From assembly GCA_029168955.1 (NCBI GenBank), contig JAPDOI010000022.1:930001-994000 (forward strand): a stretch of DNA of 64,000 nucleotides. The letters run 5' to 3'. The notes under the pieces were generated by a model that saw only the letters and a list, made by a program, of their open reading frames with translations, did no database searches and had not been told where the DNA came from. Numbering within the stretch: the stretch's first letter is position 1; every line of letters starts with the position of its first letter. The position numbers and the translations under genes are program-made. The DNA comes from Aplectana chamaeleonis (lineage: Eukaryota; Nematoda; Chromadorea; Rhabditida; Cosmocercidae). Below, in pieces: positions 22,470-33,449 of the stretch.

Positions 22470-22999
22470 CTAGTAAGTAGGAGACGCAGGGTTCTCCTGG
22501 AGCCTACAACTGGGCTCGGCTCCACCGACCTGGCTGGCTTATGGAGCAAGCAAATATGGGAACCAGATATATCATTCGACGCAGAATTTTACGTAGATTT
22601 TAAAAACAACCCTCACCAGAACCCTATCTCCAACGTTTGAAAGTTATAGGCGAAAAACCGGTGTTTCGTAAAATGAACTAGGCTGAAGGATCGAGAAAAT
22701 ATTTTTCTAAACTTGAAACGCTAGTCGACGCAGAATTCCATCGAGATTCTCAAAACAACCTTTGCCAGAGGTCTATATCCAAGCAAGAAAAAGTTATGGA
22801 CGAAAAACCGATAATTTCAGGCGAAAAAAAAGGCACTTTATAAACTGAAATCGGCTGGTAGAAGGAGAACGTATTTTTTCATAACTGAAAACGCTATTCG
22901 ATGCAGAATTTTATGGGGATTCCGAGAGCAACCTTCACCAAAGGACTATCTTTTAGGGTAAAAAATTATAAACGAAAAACTTATTGCTTTTGGTAAAAG

Positions 23000-24029
23000 A
23001 AACGTTACTTCGTAAATTGGAATCGGCTGGGAGATTGGGAACGTAATTTTCTTAAATTGAAAACATTATTCGACATAAAGTTCCTCGAAGACTTGGGAAA
23101 CAGCTCTGTTCGAAGACTCGTCTTAAAGGTTAAAAATTTGTGAGTGAAGAACGTGTAGTTTTTCAAAAATCGCTTGGAAAATTTTTCCGAAAAATTTTGA
23201 CTCCAAGACAGCTCAAAGAAAATTTTTGATGACCTAGGCAGATCAATTTATTAAGAATAGTGAATTTCAAAAGAAGGTCATCTAAAATGTTTCAAATTTA
23301 ATTATCAAAAAGAAAAATATACTGAATGCAAAAAAAGGATTGGGAAAACGTCAAATTTTGAAGCTGCAAGTCTATAGGAAACCTTCACAATTTCCCACTC
23401 GGGTATCCTTAACAACCTTCACCTCTCGGACCGCTGTCTCCACCTCAAGGAACCTGCGCTGGTGAGACCTACACGAGGTGGTATTTTTGGGTATCGAGAT
23501 TTCTTTGGATATTCCTTGTGAGGGGGAAGTGAATACAGGTATGGGAGGGTGGGAGAGCATCGTGTGAGCCCTGGCAGACGGAGCGGGGTAGGTAGCCGGG
23601 TGACTGGAAAGTGGTGGTCTAAAAAAAGAGAAAAATCGCGAAAAACGTGTCATGGGTAGTTGAAGGGGACCAGAATTTTGAGTGAGCATAGGCCGTGGGC
23701 GCGCCTTAAAGTGTCGTTGTACGATGTACAGGCTATAATACGGCGAAGTTCACATGGTTCCTACGCATGCTGGTGCGGAGCGGAGGTTAGAGACAGCGAG
23801 AGAGCGGGGGGCAGACGGAGGCTGAGACGTCGCGCGCGCCGCTCGCGCCTCGAATGATGTGAATTTCGACGTTTTATAGAGGTTAGATGCGATTTCGGTG
23901 GTGGGGGAGTTCCATTTTTTTTTTCGTAGGGCCACCATCGCCTGGCGTGGCGAGTTTGAGCTGCGGCAGTGGGTATGGACCCTATAAAAATCGGTTTTCG
24001 ACATTCGAGATGGGCACGAAATGACTGAA
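23000..24029. other. No recognisable feature
   Basis: Decayed continuation of the ~170-bp repeat to about 23170, then AT-rich sequence and a GC-rich patch at 23780-23850. No gene supported. Confidence 0.5.
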
Positions 24030-24360
24030 ATTCGAACTAGGCACTGCTGGAAAGGTACTCTGGCCGATTTCCGAGGGATGAAGTTGTTGGGGTGCTCTAC
24101 GGTGAGCGATTTTGGAAGCTCCTCCGTGCAATTTGTGGAGAAGTGTGTATTTGCTAGAGGCGTTTCACTTTTGTGGAGGGGCGCTGATGAGCAGTGAGCC
24201 GTTTCCAGATTTGTTTTTAGACCTGTCTAGGACATGAGCCGACTGAGGGCGTCTGAAACGGGAGAGAGAGTCCTCCGAACATGGCTCTTAGCAAAAGTCG
24301 CTGGTGAGACCTTCAGGGTCGGAAACCTTTGAGGGTCGAAGAAATTGCAAATTTTAATCA
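24030..24360. repeat. Dispersed repeat, copy 2 (partner of 18450-18870)
   Basis: Same order of words as copy 1 (CCGAGGGATGAAGTTGTTGG, GTTTCCAGA, AGACCTGTCTAG, GCGTCTGAAACGGG) but without the hairpin. Confidence 0.7.
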
Positions 24361-24618
24361 GAACGGAGGACAAAACTTGGTAATTGGAAGGTAGCCCAGC
24401 GTTTAAAAAGACCTAGCAATTAGAACTTTGTCACTCGGCTGAGGACTGAGAATTGGAAGCTTAAAAACTTGTAAAATACTAAATGCAACTGTCTAAGCTG
24501 TGATGCTACAGAAAAATATGGGTAGGAGCGTCTCTAGCTCTACAAGGGTTTCAATACAATTGGAGTCACCTCACCTCACCTGATTAGCTTAATCTGACCT
24601 TCATAAAGACACTTCTCT

Positions 24619-25347
24619 GCCAACGCGTAGCTAGATGCCTCCGAGGGCGCGACCTGAAACGCCGCCCCATTCCATGTAGCAAGAATTTACGGCTTTTAGC
24701 TACGATAGCTAAAACCCGCATATTCTTGTGTCGAGGCTAAAAGGGTGCTAATTCTACGCGTATTCTACGTAAAAAAGAAGGCTAAATTCGAACCATTGCT
24801 CTCTCTGACGCTAAACCCGTATATTCTCGCCATAATTTTGTAGCGAGATTTTACGGATTTTGCGACGGCCTGTGTTGAAATGCAATCTTAAACCCGCGCT
24901 GGCTACGCGGAACGCAGGGAAACCGTTTGAACAGTGTTCGCCCAGATATGTCCCTGAGTGATTATTTAACACTCTGTGGGTGGTCGTGGAGGGTGACCCC
25001 GTGTCGCTCCCTGGAGGACCTTGTTAGGGATAGTTTTGGCCGCTGGTATGCTGCAGGCCGTGGGGACAAAACGGCGACGCGCTCGATCGCAGCGCAGATC
25101 GCCTTTTTAGTTCAGATCAAGACTGGGTGGGTCTATCGACCGAGTGCTGCAACGAGAATAAGCGTAGAATATGCGGGTGCTGTAGCGAGAATTTACGTAG
25201 AATATGCGGGCGCTGTAGCTAAAATTTCACCAGCTGAGGCTAAACTTTCCGTAATTTACGTAAATTCTCGTGTCAAAATTAGACTAGATGCCTCCGAAAC
25301 CCTGGGCATCTCTGGTTTCCGTGTGAGGCATCTAGCTACGCGTTGGC
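24619..25347. mobile_element. ~730-bp TIR element
   Basis: GCCAACGCGTAGCTAGATGC on the left and its complement GCATCTAGCTACGCGTTGGC on the right form the terminal repeats. Inside each end are TTTACG / TACGTAGAATATGCGGG motifs. No clear target duplication was found. A 142-codon frame (24927-25355) runs through the right subterminal repeats and is not convincing as a protein. Confidence 0.75.
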
Positions 25348-25395
25348 GGAATTGATATTGCGCTGAGAACGCTGAAAATTTTGTAACGGATATGT

Positions 25396-25432
25396 GAAAA
25401 TTTATTTATTATTTATTTATTTATTTATTAAC
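25396..25432. repeat. (ATTT)n microsatellite
   Basis: Simple ATTT/TTAT run just after the TIR element. The 700 bp that follow contain no supported feature. Confidence 0.85.
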
Positions 25433-26134
25433 ATGCACGCTAAGGTGCGCATAGAAAGAACAAAAGAATAGTACGCAAGACAAATCAAACCAATAGCAGT
25501 AGGCACAAAGGATAAAACGAAAAGCAAAAAGCAGTGGAGGTTCTCCGCTAATTTCATTCAAGAATCTCATTTTGTCTTTTATAATGCGAAGCTCACACTC
25601 TCAGATCTATCCCGACAAAATATTGTGAAATATATGGTCTGCAGAATCACGAGGCAAGAAAAGTCAGGTGGATGACGCTAGGGAAACGCCATTTACACGA
25701 GCAGTAGGGCATTCATGTAAACTCTGATGTCAAGTTTTCGGGTGTTAGGTATTCTCTACCCCTAACAACTTAGCCTCAGAGCCACCAACAGGAAAGGTTA
25801 AATTTAGGTTGATCATAAAAGTTGAGTTTGACGGAATATTATGAGAGATACTCGAGCAAAAAAAAACACCAATTTTTCGGCTAAGCAAAAGCGATGAGGA
25901 ACCTCCATTTATTGATAAAACAACAGCTGCAAACGCTATAACAAAAAAAAAACAAGGCAGCTGGAATTGTACCATAACCCAAGATCATAGAAGCAGCTTC
26001 CCATCCAAACGATATAGATTTGCCGCCTTGTCGTATCATTGCCATATACCACTACAAATCCTGGATTCTGAGATTTTTTCTCAAGCTCAGGTGGCACCAT
26101 TTTGGAGTGATCCAGTCTCACTCAGAAGGTTGGA

Positions 26135-26330
26135 GCTCGCCACCCGCGAAGCGAAAGTCCGGTGGCGAGCAACCCTTTTCGCGGGCAGCGAGCGAAATTA
26201 TAGCGGGTGGCGAGCACTAGACGGCCGGGGCTCGCCACCCTCCACCACTAATGCGGCGGCGCGCTCGCCACATCACACTCACCCGCTCGCCTTCTCCTGG
26301 TCGCTGACAAAATGGTAGCGGGTGACGCGC
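26135..26330. repeat. Array of the 13-mer GCGGGTGGCGAGC, left side
   Basis: Copies or near-copies at 26135-26147 (reverse), 26158-26170, 26181-26193, 26203-26215, 26230-26240 (reverse) and about 26263-26292. A similar array lies at 28790-28950, and the spliced gene sits between the two. Motif clustering at both ends suggests subterminal transposase-binding sites of one element of about 2.8 kb. Confidence 0.8.
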
Positions 26331-27028
26331 ACTCTTGCGTGATAACTTAACATTAGCTCACACCCCGATCATTAAATTCTCATACCCCATCGAATCTATG
26401 CCCCACCTCTATCCCTTACCTTTCAGTAATAGATTTATGATCTACAATTGGTTAAAATGCATTTGTTATTATATTATATTCCGACAATCAATACAAATTC
26501 ACTCAGAATTTAATGTCACAGGCGGGCGTTCAATCAATACAATGTTCAAAATCATGGTTTCACATGCCGAATTCATATCAATCTCATTGGTCACAAACAT
26601 ATTAATATATATCATGGCATGTAGTAAACGAAGCACAATCCCATGTACAATAAGCATTTGGCTCTATCCCAGACTGAAGGCACTCGAGATTAATCTATAA
26701 AAAGGAAGCAAAGGGATTTACCTGATATCGGTATCAATCAGTTATTATGGAAACTAAAAAACTTGAATAATCATTGGTTCATTTTTGCTCGAAGCCTGAG
26801 TGCCTCCCTCCTAGGATAAAACCAAGTATTTTCCGACCTTGTTTTAGTTATCAATATAGAAATATTCTAATTCTACTTATCCCAATATCATTATCGCATT
26901 AAGTTGTAATATTTTATGCAAATAACATCACTGTAATGAACTATTTCATGGGAAGCAATTCGAAACATGGCAATTTAATTATACAGGGAATGAAAAAAAT
27001 ATTTGCAGAATCCACTAGCATCATTGCC

Positions 27029-28548
27029 TCACGGCTCTGCCAATATACGCGACATTAGTTCTTCTACTCCCCCATATCGGTGTGCCATGTCACTGAAAAA
27101 AAATTGATTTTTGTGGAATTAGGTAGTACAAATAAGTAATAGCAGCGCACTTACATTAATTTGTATCCATTGGAAATTGTACGATCCTCGTGGAATTTAT
27201 AGGCTGCGAATCTCCTGAAATGATACTGTATTACTGGTTTAGCGAAGCAATTGAAAAAATACATGAAAAGTGCACTTTCTAGGGACTGCTTCACCCGCGC
27301 CACGATGATTTGGAGGATAGCGTTTTCGCTGTTGTAGGTATGGGACAGTACATGAAGAATCCGTGCTCGAAATTTCCTAATTACCTGAGTGAATTCGTAA
27401 ACAATGCCTTTTTGGTGCTAGCGATAAGTTAAGGGAACCGACAAGGACATTTTAGACGTTCAGGTTCAGAAAAAATCCTCTTTCGAAACAAAACGACAAA
27501 TGGACCTCAGCTGAGAGTTGTTATCAGCACCCAAAAAATAGGGCGACCTTTGAAACAGTTTTTCTGGGCGTCCTAAATGTCCCCCCGGATACCACTTTTC
27601 CCTTCGCAAATATGAATATGCCCCCTCTAGGAATGTGGAAATCTTGGAGGCCTTTTGCAATCTTTTTTTTTTGAAGAATTATCTACAGAAATCTGCGGAG
27701 TGTGGTTTTCTAAAACATCGTGGTGCATTGAAAACAAGCCCTGTGTAAAAGAATGTGAAAATTGGCCTTTTTCAAAATGACTGACGAATCATCCGAGGGC
27801 TGACTTCCATTTTCTTCGTCCATTCCTCAGACGCTCCAAACACGCAGCTCTTCTACGAACTCTATTAACTAGCAAAAAACTCTAAAAAAAACTTTAACTC
27901 TAAAAAATTTCAGCGCTTTAAGGAAAACTTCTAAATCAGCTGCTCTTTGTCGTCTAATATAAGCCAGCGGAAGGGAATCGCAAACAATTAAAAATAGCAT
28001 CTCACCTCTATAAGCACGAGCTCCCACATCGTGTACTGTGCAGACCGGTTCGTGAATGGAAGCATGCGTACCAACGGAAAATTTTTTCACCTGGAAAAAA
28101 ATATTCAGCGAACAAAACAAAATTGATTATGATGTTACGCACATAATTTGGAGACCGTTTAAAAATTCAAGGACTTGCCCGTACATTCTGATAAATTTAC
28201 ATTCATTGAATTTCATCAAATACATTCAACATTTTTTAGCTCACGAGTCATTCGAAATTCAGGAATAAGCAACGAACTTTTTTTTCTTCATAAAAAAAGA
28301 TTTAATTTGAAGTGTTCCAAAAAATTTTACTCGATTTTTTGGAGAATTTTTGTCAATTGCAAAATCTAAATGGAAAATATATGAATAGCGAAAATAGGGA
28401 TAGGGAACTACTCACATGAGTAGCTGGGGTTGACAGAAACGATCAAAAAAAATTTATCGGAGAAGTCATCACATATGATCTGAGGCGTATCGAGTGACAC
28501 GTCGACGTGAGGATGGTGATAATGGAGGCGTGATTGTCGTAGTGTCAT
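27029..28548 (-). CDS. Unrecognised multi-exon gene (nematode-type splicing)
   Basis: Coding order runs from 28548 down. Exon 1 is 28548-28416 (MTLRQSRLHYHHPH..., ends TCAT|GTGAGT). Exon 2 is a 35-nt micro-exon, 28365-28331 (acceptor TTTCCATTTAG, donor GTAAAA). Exon 3 starts at 28090 after TTTTTTCCAG; it reads VKKFSVGTHASIHEPVCTVH and donates at 28006/28005 (AGAG|GTGAG). The micro-exon is exactly what restores frame between exons 1 and 3. The middle (27.9-27.45 kb) is ambiguous: several frames are open and I could not settle the exons. The penultimate exon is about 27417-27155, including RILHVLSHTYNSENAILQII and ending TTAAT|GTAAGT. The last is 27092-27029 after TTTTTTTTCAG, ending LMSRILAEP and stop. 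I recognise no family. It lies between two GCGGGTGGCGAGC arrays, so it may belong to a transposon or be a host gene caught between repeats. Confidence 0.62.
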
Positions 28549-28789
28549 CAACACCTATCTGGTACTCGTGGGTACACCTAAGGCATTAAATAATTATGTG
28601 CTGACTCGCCGAATGACAACGAGGTCGCTTATATGGTCTAGCTAACGGGTCACAGCAACCACGGAAAACAATTCGTAAACTTCACCGTAGTTCTAAATCA
28701 CAAAGGAAAACAAATCGAAAGCATAGAAAAAAAGAAAACGATGCAAAGGAAAGAGACGCCAACCGTGATTTTCGATGATACAGCGGTCG

Positions 28790-28955
28790 ACTGGCTCGCG
28801 ACCCGCTATACCACCTCCACTCGCGCTCCCGACCCGCTATACCCATAGCGGGTGGCGAGCGGAGACGAGGGATCAGCGGGTGGCGAGCACTTCAAAATGA
28901 GGGGTGAGCGGGTGGCGAGCAAGGCCCGAAATGCGCGCGGGTCGCGAGCACCGAG
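28790..28955. repeat. Array of the 13-mer GCGGGTGGCGAGC, right side
   Basis: Exact copies at 28848-28860, 28876-28888 and 28908-28920, a one-base variant at 28937-28949, and reverse-type variants (GGCTCGCGACCCGC) from 28792. Together with the left array it frames the unrecognised gene. The LINE 3' region begins right after it. Confidence 0.85.
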
Positions 28956-29049
28956 TTCCTGAGCAGTTAACCAGCGCTTCTTCAATCTAGAAATCAGAAA
29001 TGTTAAGTACTTCCAGGAGATCCATTCTCTTCAGGCGCCTCCTAAAAAT

Positions 29050-30960
29050 TTATGCATTCTGGGCCTCTAAAACGCCGTCTGGTAACATTTGTAACCATCT
29101 AGCCCCGCGCGAGAAAAGCGAATTGAGTAACTTGGATTGATGGCATCTACGAAAAGAATTGAACTGTATCGAAAAAATACCTGTTCTTCCTCTGTATGGC
29201 CTGAAAGTCCAATATTTACTGGATCTCAACTTCAATTCACCTCGAAGAACTTTGAAACAAAAGACCATGTCGTTCAACACGCGGCGGTAAAGTAAGCTAC
29301 GCAGTTTGAACAGGTTCAAGCTCTTTCTGTAACTTGGCATAGACAATGGGGATTCAGAGTTAGGAGTACATTTATATAGTAGAATACGAGTGAAGGTTTG
29401 TTGAACCTTTTCTATCTCTGATTGCTCTTTTTTCTTGAAAGGGCTCCACATCTGGGACCCGTACTCTAGATTCGGCAGTACATATGCTTTGTATAACCTG
29501 ATTAATACAGAAGAATCGTTATATCTAATGTTACTCAAAATAGCAAACAGTACTGCAAATGCCTTACGTACCGTAAGATCAATATGGTTTCCAAAGTCCA
29601 AACTACTATCTAGATGTACGCCAAGATCTCGAACATCCGGAGAAGTGTTAATCTGACAACCATTGAGCTTGTATATGCTCGGGGTGCCAATCCCAATGTG
29701 AAAACTATTGTTTTCGAAAGATTGACAGGAATCTCCCATGATTTAGCCCACTCCACCATGCTGCAGATAGACTGGGCCAAAGCATGGGAGATCGGGGTCT
29801 TGGTGACTTCGTTATAGATCCCGTATACCTTTACATCATCTGCATACATTTGTACTTTGATTGACGGATGCGTTTTCAGTCTCTCTGGCAAATCATGAGT
29901 GTAGGCAAGAAATAATAAGAGTGACAGTACGCCACCCTGTGGCACCCCACTAGTACAATCAAAGCTTCTGGAAAACGAATTACCCACTTTCACCACCATC
30001 TTTCTCTCAAATAGGTAAGATCTAAGCCAACCTACCAGTGGTTCCCAAACTCCCATTTGATGAAGTTTCAGAAGCAGCTTTTCATGAGGAACCTTATCGA
30101 AGGCTTTAGAGAAATCAAAGTAAATCACGTCTACGGATTGTTTATTACCTATAGCTGTATGCCAGTCAAACAGACAGTCGTCTAGCAGAGTAACAGTTGA
30201 GGCACATGCTGTGAAGCCGTGTTGCTCAACAGGGATCGATTTGTTACTTTTGAACCAGGCAACTAGCTTATCACGTATAATTTTCTCCAGTACTTTGACA
30301 GGTGGAGGAGTTATACTTATTGGCCTGAACGCGGTTGAAACCATAGCATCTTTAGTTTTCGGAATAGCAGTAATGATCGCGTTTTTCCATAGTGCAGGAA
30401 CTTCGCTAAACATGAGTGAAATATTGAAAATCATTGAAAGAGGCCTGCATAACGAGGTAGCACACTTCTTGTAGACTATTTGAGGTATACCATCGAAAGT
30501 TGCAGAAACAGAACACTTCAGACTATTTAAAATCTTCAGTACATCATAAGGCTGCACAGTGAAGTCACTAAAGCAACCTGATTGAACACATTGACTAGCA
30601 GCTGATCGATCTAGCATCAACCTGTCATAGTCGTTTGTATAGCTACCACTCCTCGGAGAGAAAACTGAGGCAAAATATCTAGCCAGAGCTTCAGATTTTT
30701 CACTGTTTTCTACATACCGGTTGCCGAGATCATCATGTAAAACCAGTAAATTTGATCTGGCTCTTAATGCAGACTTCATCAGCTTGAAAAACGAATTTTT
30801 ATCAGCATTGAGTGTAAGGCGCCGCTATTTATTCGCCAGATATCGCTTTAGATGACGGTCTAATTTAGAGCAAATTCTAGTAAATCGCAAATTGGTGGTG
30901 GAATCTACTGCAGTGCTAAATAAGCGATTTTTTTGATCGATTAAGTTAGAGACTCGGACA
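29050..30960 (-). pseudogene. CR1/Jockey-like LINE ORF2, reverse transcriptase part
   Basis: The minus frame carries the RT motifs in order: STAFRPISITPPPVKVLEKI, VEQHGF, DVIYFDFSKAFDKVPHEKLL (motif A), SGVPQGGVLSLLLFL (motif B) and QMYADDVKVYG (YADD near 29840). A frameshift around 29610-29740 separates it from the C-terminal block (VRDLGVHLDSSLDF..., LNLFKLRSLLYRRVLNDMVF...) ending at a stop near 29050. Upstream (30780-30960) the frame continues with one in-frame TAG. Class membership is from motif style; I cannot separate CR1 from Jockey by eye. Confidence 0.88.
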
Positions 30961-31672
30961 GTCGGGGCTTAGTACGTCGGCACAATACCGTTAGTACGCC
31001 GGCACAAAGGGATCGGCAGCAACTGTGCTGTAGCTGCTGGTAACAGCAGGATATGCTGGCAACGACTAGGAGCTCCTGTTGCTTGTGCTGGCGTACTAAC
31101 GCTTTGTTTATCGTGGCACGCGTGCTATTTCCAGCCGCTCTCTCCTAGTGTCTGCTGACACTCTTCCATTGATTTGTCTAATGCGAGTGAACATTGCAGC
31201 ATCCTCTTGTACGACGGCGGCGGGTATATAAGGCGGCCAGTCTCGCTGAGGAGGCAGTTGGCTGTTTCAGGCCAGTCCGATGGGGTGACCTTGTGTCACT
31301 GTCGGAAGTTAACTTTTGGAACGCTGAGGGGACCATCCCCATCGCCCATCGCGAGGGAAGCCTCCTGGTTGCGGACCGCGGCGAGGATGTTCTCCCTACT
31401 GCTGGCCGTGACAAGAATTATATCCAACACCGGTAAGGAGGGTGGCAGTCCGAATTCTGTCGATAATGAGCGTTAGTACGCCAGCATACGTTGGCAGGAT
31501 ATGCTGCCGCAACCAGCAGCTCTTGCACACAACGAGCGTTAGTATGCCAGCATACGTTGGCAGGATATGCTGCCGCAACCAGCAGCTCCTGCACACAACG
31601 AGCGTTAGTATGCCAGGTTTGCCCTGGCGTACTAACGGCATTGTGCCGACGTACTAAGCCCCGACTGTCTGA
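30957..31672. mobile_element. TIR element inserted into the LINE, with promoter-like core
   Basis: GACAGTCGGGGCTTAGTACG on the left and CGTACTAAGCCCCGACTGTC on the right are terminal repeats of about 30 bp. The LINE protein frame stops at one side and resumes at the other, proving an insertion. Near the right end a 66-bp unit (GCGTTAGTAYGCCAGCATAC...) is tandemly repeated from 31471, 31537 and 31603. A reverse relative lies at about 31015-31110. The core holds a TATA box and a sequence shared with the 61.9-kb element. I could not find a convincing target duplication. Confidence 0.82.
31225..31262 (+). promoter_or_regulatory. TATA box plus initiator-like CAGTTGG
   Basis: TATATAAGG (31225-31233) is followed 31 bp later by GGCAGTTGG with the presumptive +1 A at 31256. 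Downstream sequence (GGCTGTTTC..., GGGTGACCT...GTCACT...GGAAG) aligns with the 61.9-kb core. Spacing fits a pol II core promoter; activity is not shown by sequence. Confidence 0.55.
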
Positions 31673-32554
31673 GGATGTGTGAAGGATAGCGAGTTTCTGA
31701 TCCACGTCCGTCGGAAAACGGGACACACTTATTCAAACCGGTATATAATACACGACAGATTATCCTGTACGCGTCATCAGCTGAGAGATAACCCTGTAAG
31801 ACATTCCACCACTCAATAGAGAAAAGATATTCTGATAGAGCGTCATAGTTAGCTCGGTTAAAATCAGGCAAAGGAAGTTCATTCCTGACTTTTGCAAGTA
31901 GAACTGTGATTTCAAAACTAACGGCATTATGATCAGAGGAGGCAAACGGAGGCGAGATCGAAATATTGGTTATCAGCGGAGTAGACGTGAGAATTAAATC
32001 AAGAATCGAATCACCGCGAGTAGGTTCGTTCACCAGCTGCGTAAGTGCACAGCATTCAAAAGACGCAGAAAATTTTCAGATTGCGAATTTTTCGCGATAC
32101 CAGTATTCCAGTTGACATCTAAATTGAAGTCACCCAAAAGCACCATTTGTCTCTCCGAAAAACAGAGATCAACAAGTGTATCAATAAGAGAGCTGTCATC
32201 GGAAACTGTAGAACACGGTGGCCTATAAACCAGAATAACGCGAAAGAAACTTGTGCAGGTTGAATCATAACCCTCAAGACAAATTAAATCAGACTTGAGG
32301 TTGGAGAAAGTGGTGATCGGCATGATGTTTAGGTTATCTTGCGTTAGACAACGAATGCCTCCACCTTTGCCATTTTTTCGGTCGAAGCGGAAAATCTTGT
32401 ACGGAAGGTCGAGAGTTATTTCAGAATTCAATATTTTAGAAGAAAGCCACGTCTCCGTGATAAATACAAAATCAGGTTTGGAAGTCGATAAAAAAAGGTG
32501 AAGGTGATGGATTTTGTTGGACAAGCTGCGAGAATTAAACAAGTAGCATCTCAA
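31670..32554 (-). pseudogene. LINE ORF2, APE-type endonuclease part
   Basis: Endonuclease motifs in order: FNSRSLSNKIHHLHLFLST (near 32530), PDFVFITETWLSS, GGGIRCL, VILVYRPPCS, LLGDFNLDVNW, then after a frame change near 32030 PTRGDSILDLILT and FASSDHNAV (catalytic SDH). This belongs to the same element as the RT at 29-31 kb, separated by the inserted TIR element. The frame break and the insertion make it non-functional. Confidence 0.87.
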
Positions 32555-32789
32555 GCCTCGTTTAGGTCCGGGTTGAGCTCCACGTTTCCCGAAACACCTG
32601 ACTCCGAGATGTCCAGCACGTTTCCCGATGCACCCGGCCGCGCGGGGCCCCTCTCGTCTCCAGGCGCACGCGGTTTAGAGACCGAAATACTTGATTCAGG
32701 GAGGTCCTGCAAGTTTCCCGATGCACCCGGCTCAGGGGGGCCCCCGCGTCTCCCGGTACACGCGGTTTCGGGGGGTCCACCGCTTCACC

Positions 32790-33443
32790 CGATCCACGGG
32801 GTCCCGACAGGTCCTGCACACGTCGTAGCTCACTCTGGTAAACAACCCAAGCACTTTTAGCCGATCATTACGCGCACGACACTCCTTCCTTAGCCCCGAA
32901 CCCCGTGCTCTTTCCTCATCGGTCATACTCCGGCGAACATACACGTTCCCCAAGGTGGGTCCCTGAAGGCGATAAGTGTTGGCAAGAGCTGCAGCCCATT
33001 GCGACCTCTTTGCCAGCACCACCTTAACCAAACGCGAACGCTCCCCGGTATACGCTCCCATGCGGAGAACCTCAGCAACGCTATATTCGACATAGAGAAC
33101 TTATCTGATCATCAAGATGTTTCTTTTTCTTGGACGGAGTGAGTTTCACATCAGGCTCGGGCAAACCATATATTACCAAACTGCGTTCTCTTTTTTCGGC
33201 ATTGACCGCCTCGCGAGAATCCTGTGGTAATTTTGTTACTAATGCTTTCACCAATCCATCAATAACAGGGTCCTTGTTGCGTTCCAATATGGCTTTAATG
33301 ATCGCCTCAGTTGACATTTTTGAAAAGTCATTTTGAGCTACATCATTGCTGTCCGTATCAGAACGCACCAATATGTCGGTGGCCTGGCTGCTTCCAACCT
33401 TGTTTTGGATTGACTTTGTTGCTTGACGAGTTTTTGGGCCCAT
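32790..33443 (-). pseudogene. LINE ORF1 remnant
   Basis: The minus frame from 33443 starts MGPKTRQATKSIQNKVG and reaches KRERSLVIYGLPEPD. After a frame break near 33070 it continues as RSRLVKVVLAKRSQWAAALA, then VRRSMTDEERARGSGLRKEC. This is the pattern of ORF1 proteins in nematode CR1-like elements. A GC-rich degenerate repeat (TTTCCCGATGCACCCGGC at about 32624 and 32715) fills the gap to the endonuclease. Confidence 0.75.
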
Positions 33444-33449
33444 GATCTA

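Larger units (their letters stand above)
18960..22990. mobile_element. 4-kb foldback made of ~150-175-bp repeats
   Basis: Each arm holds tandem units marked by CGGTTTTTCG and by GAAATTCTGCGTCGAA. Units start at about 18976, 19146 and 19296 on the left; their complements lie at about 22651, 22801 and 22973 on the right. At the inner end of each arm is an AATATTCG palindrome of ~220 bp. The spacer (19714-22249) holds a minisatellite, a TTAA MITE and another foldback. No transposase is seen. Confidence 0.78.

Noticed and set aside
30957..31680. 8-bp target duplication for the LINE-inserted element
   Set aside because: Flanks GACTCGGA and TCTGAGGA do not align at any consistent offset; the terminal repeats may extend outward, so no duplication is claimed.
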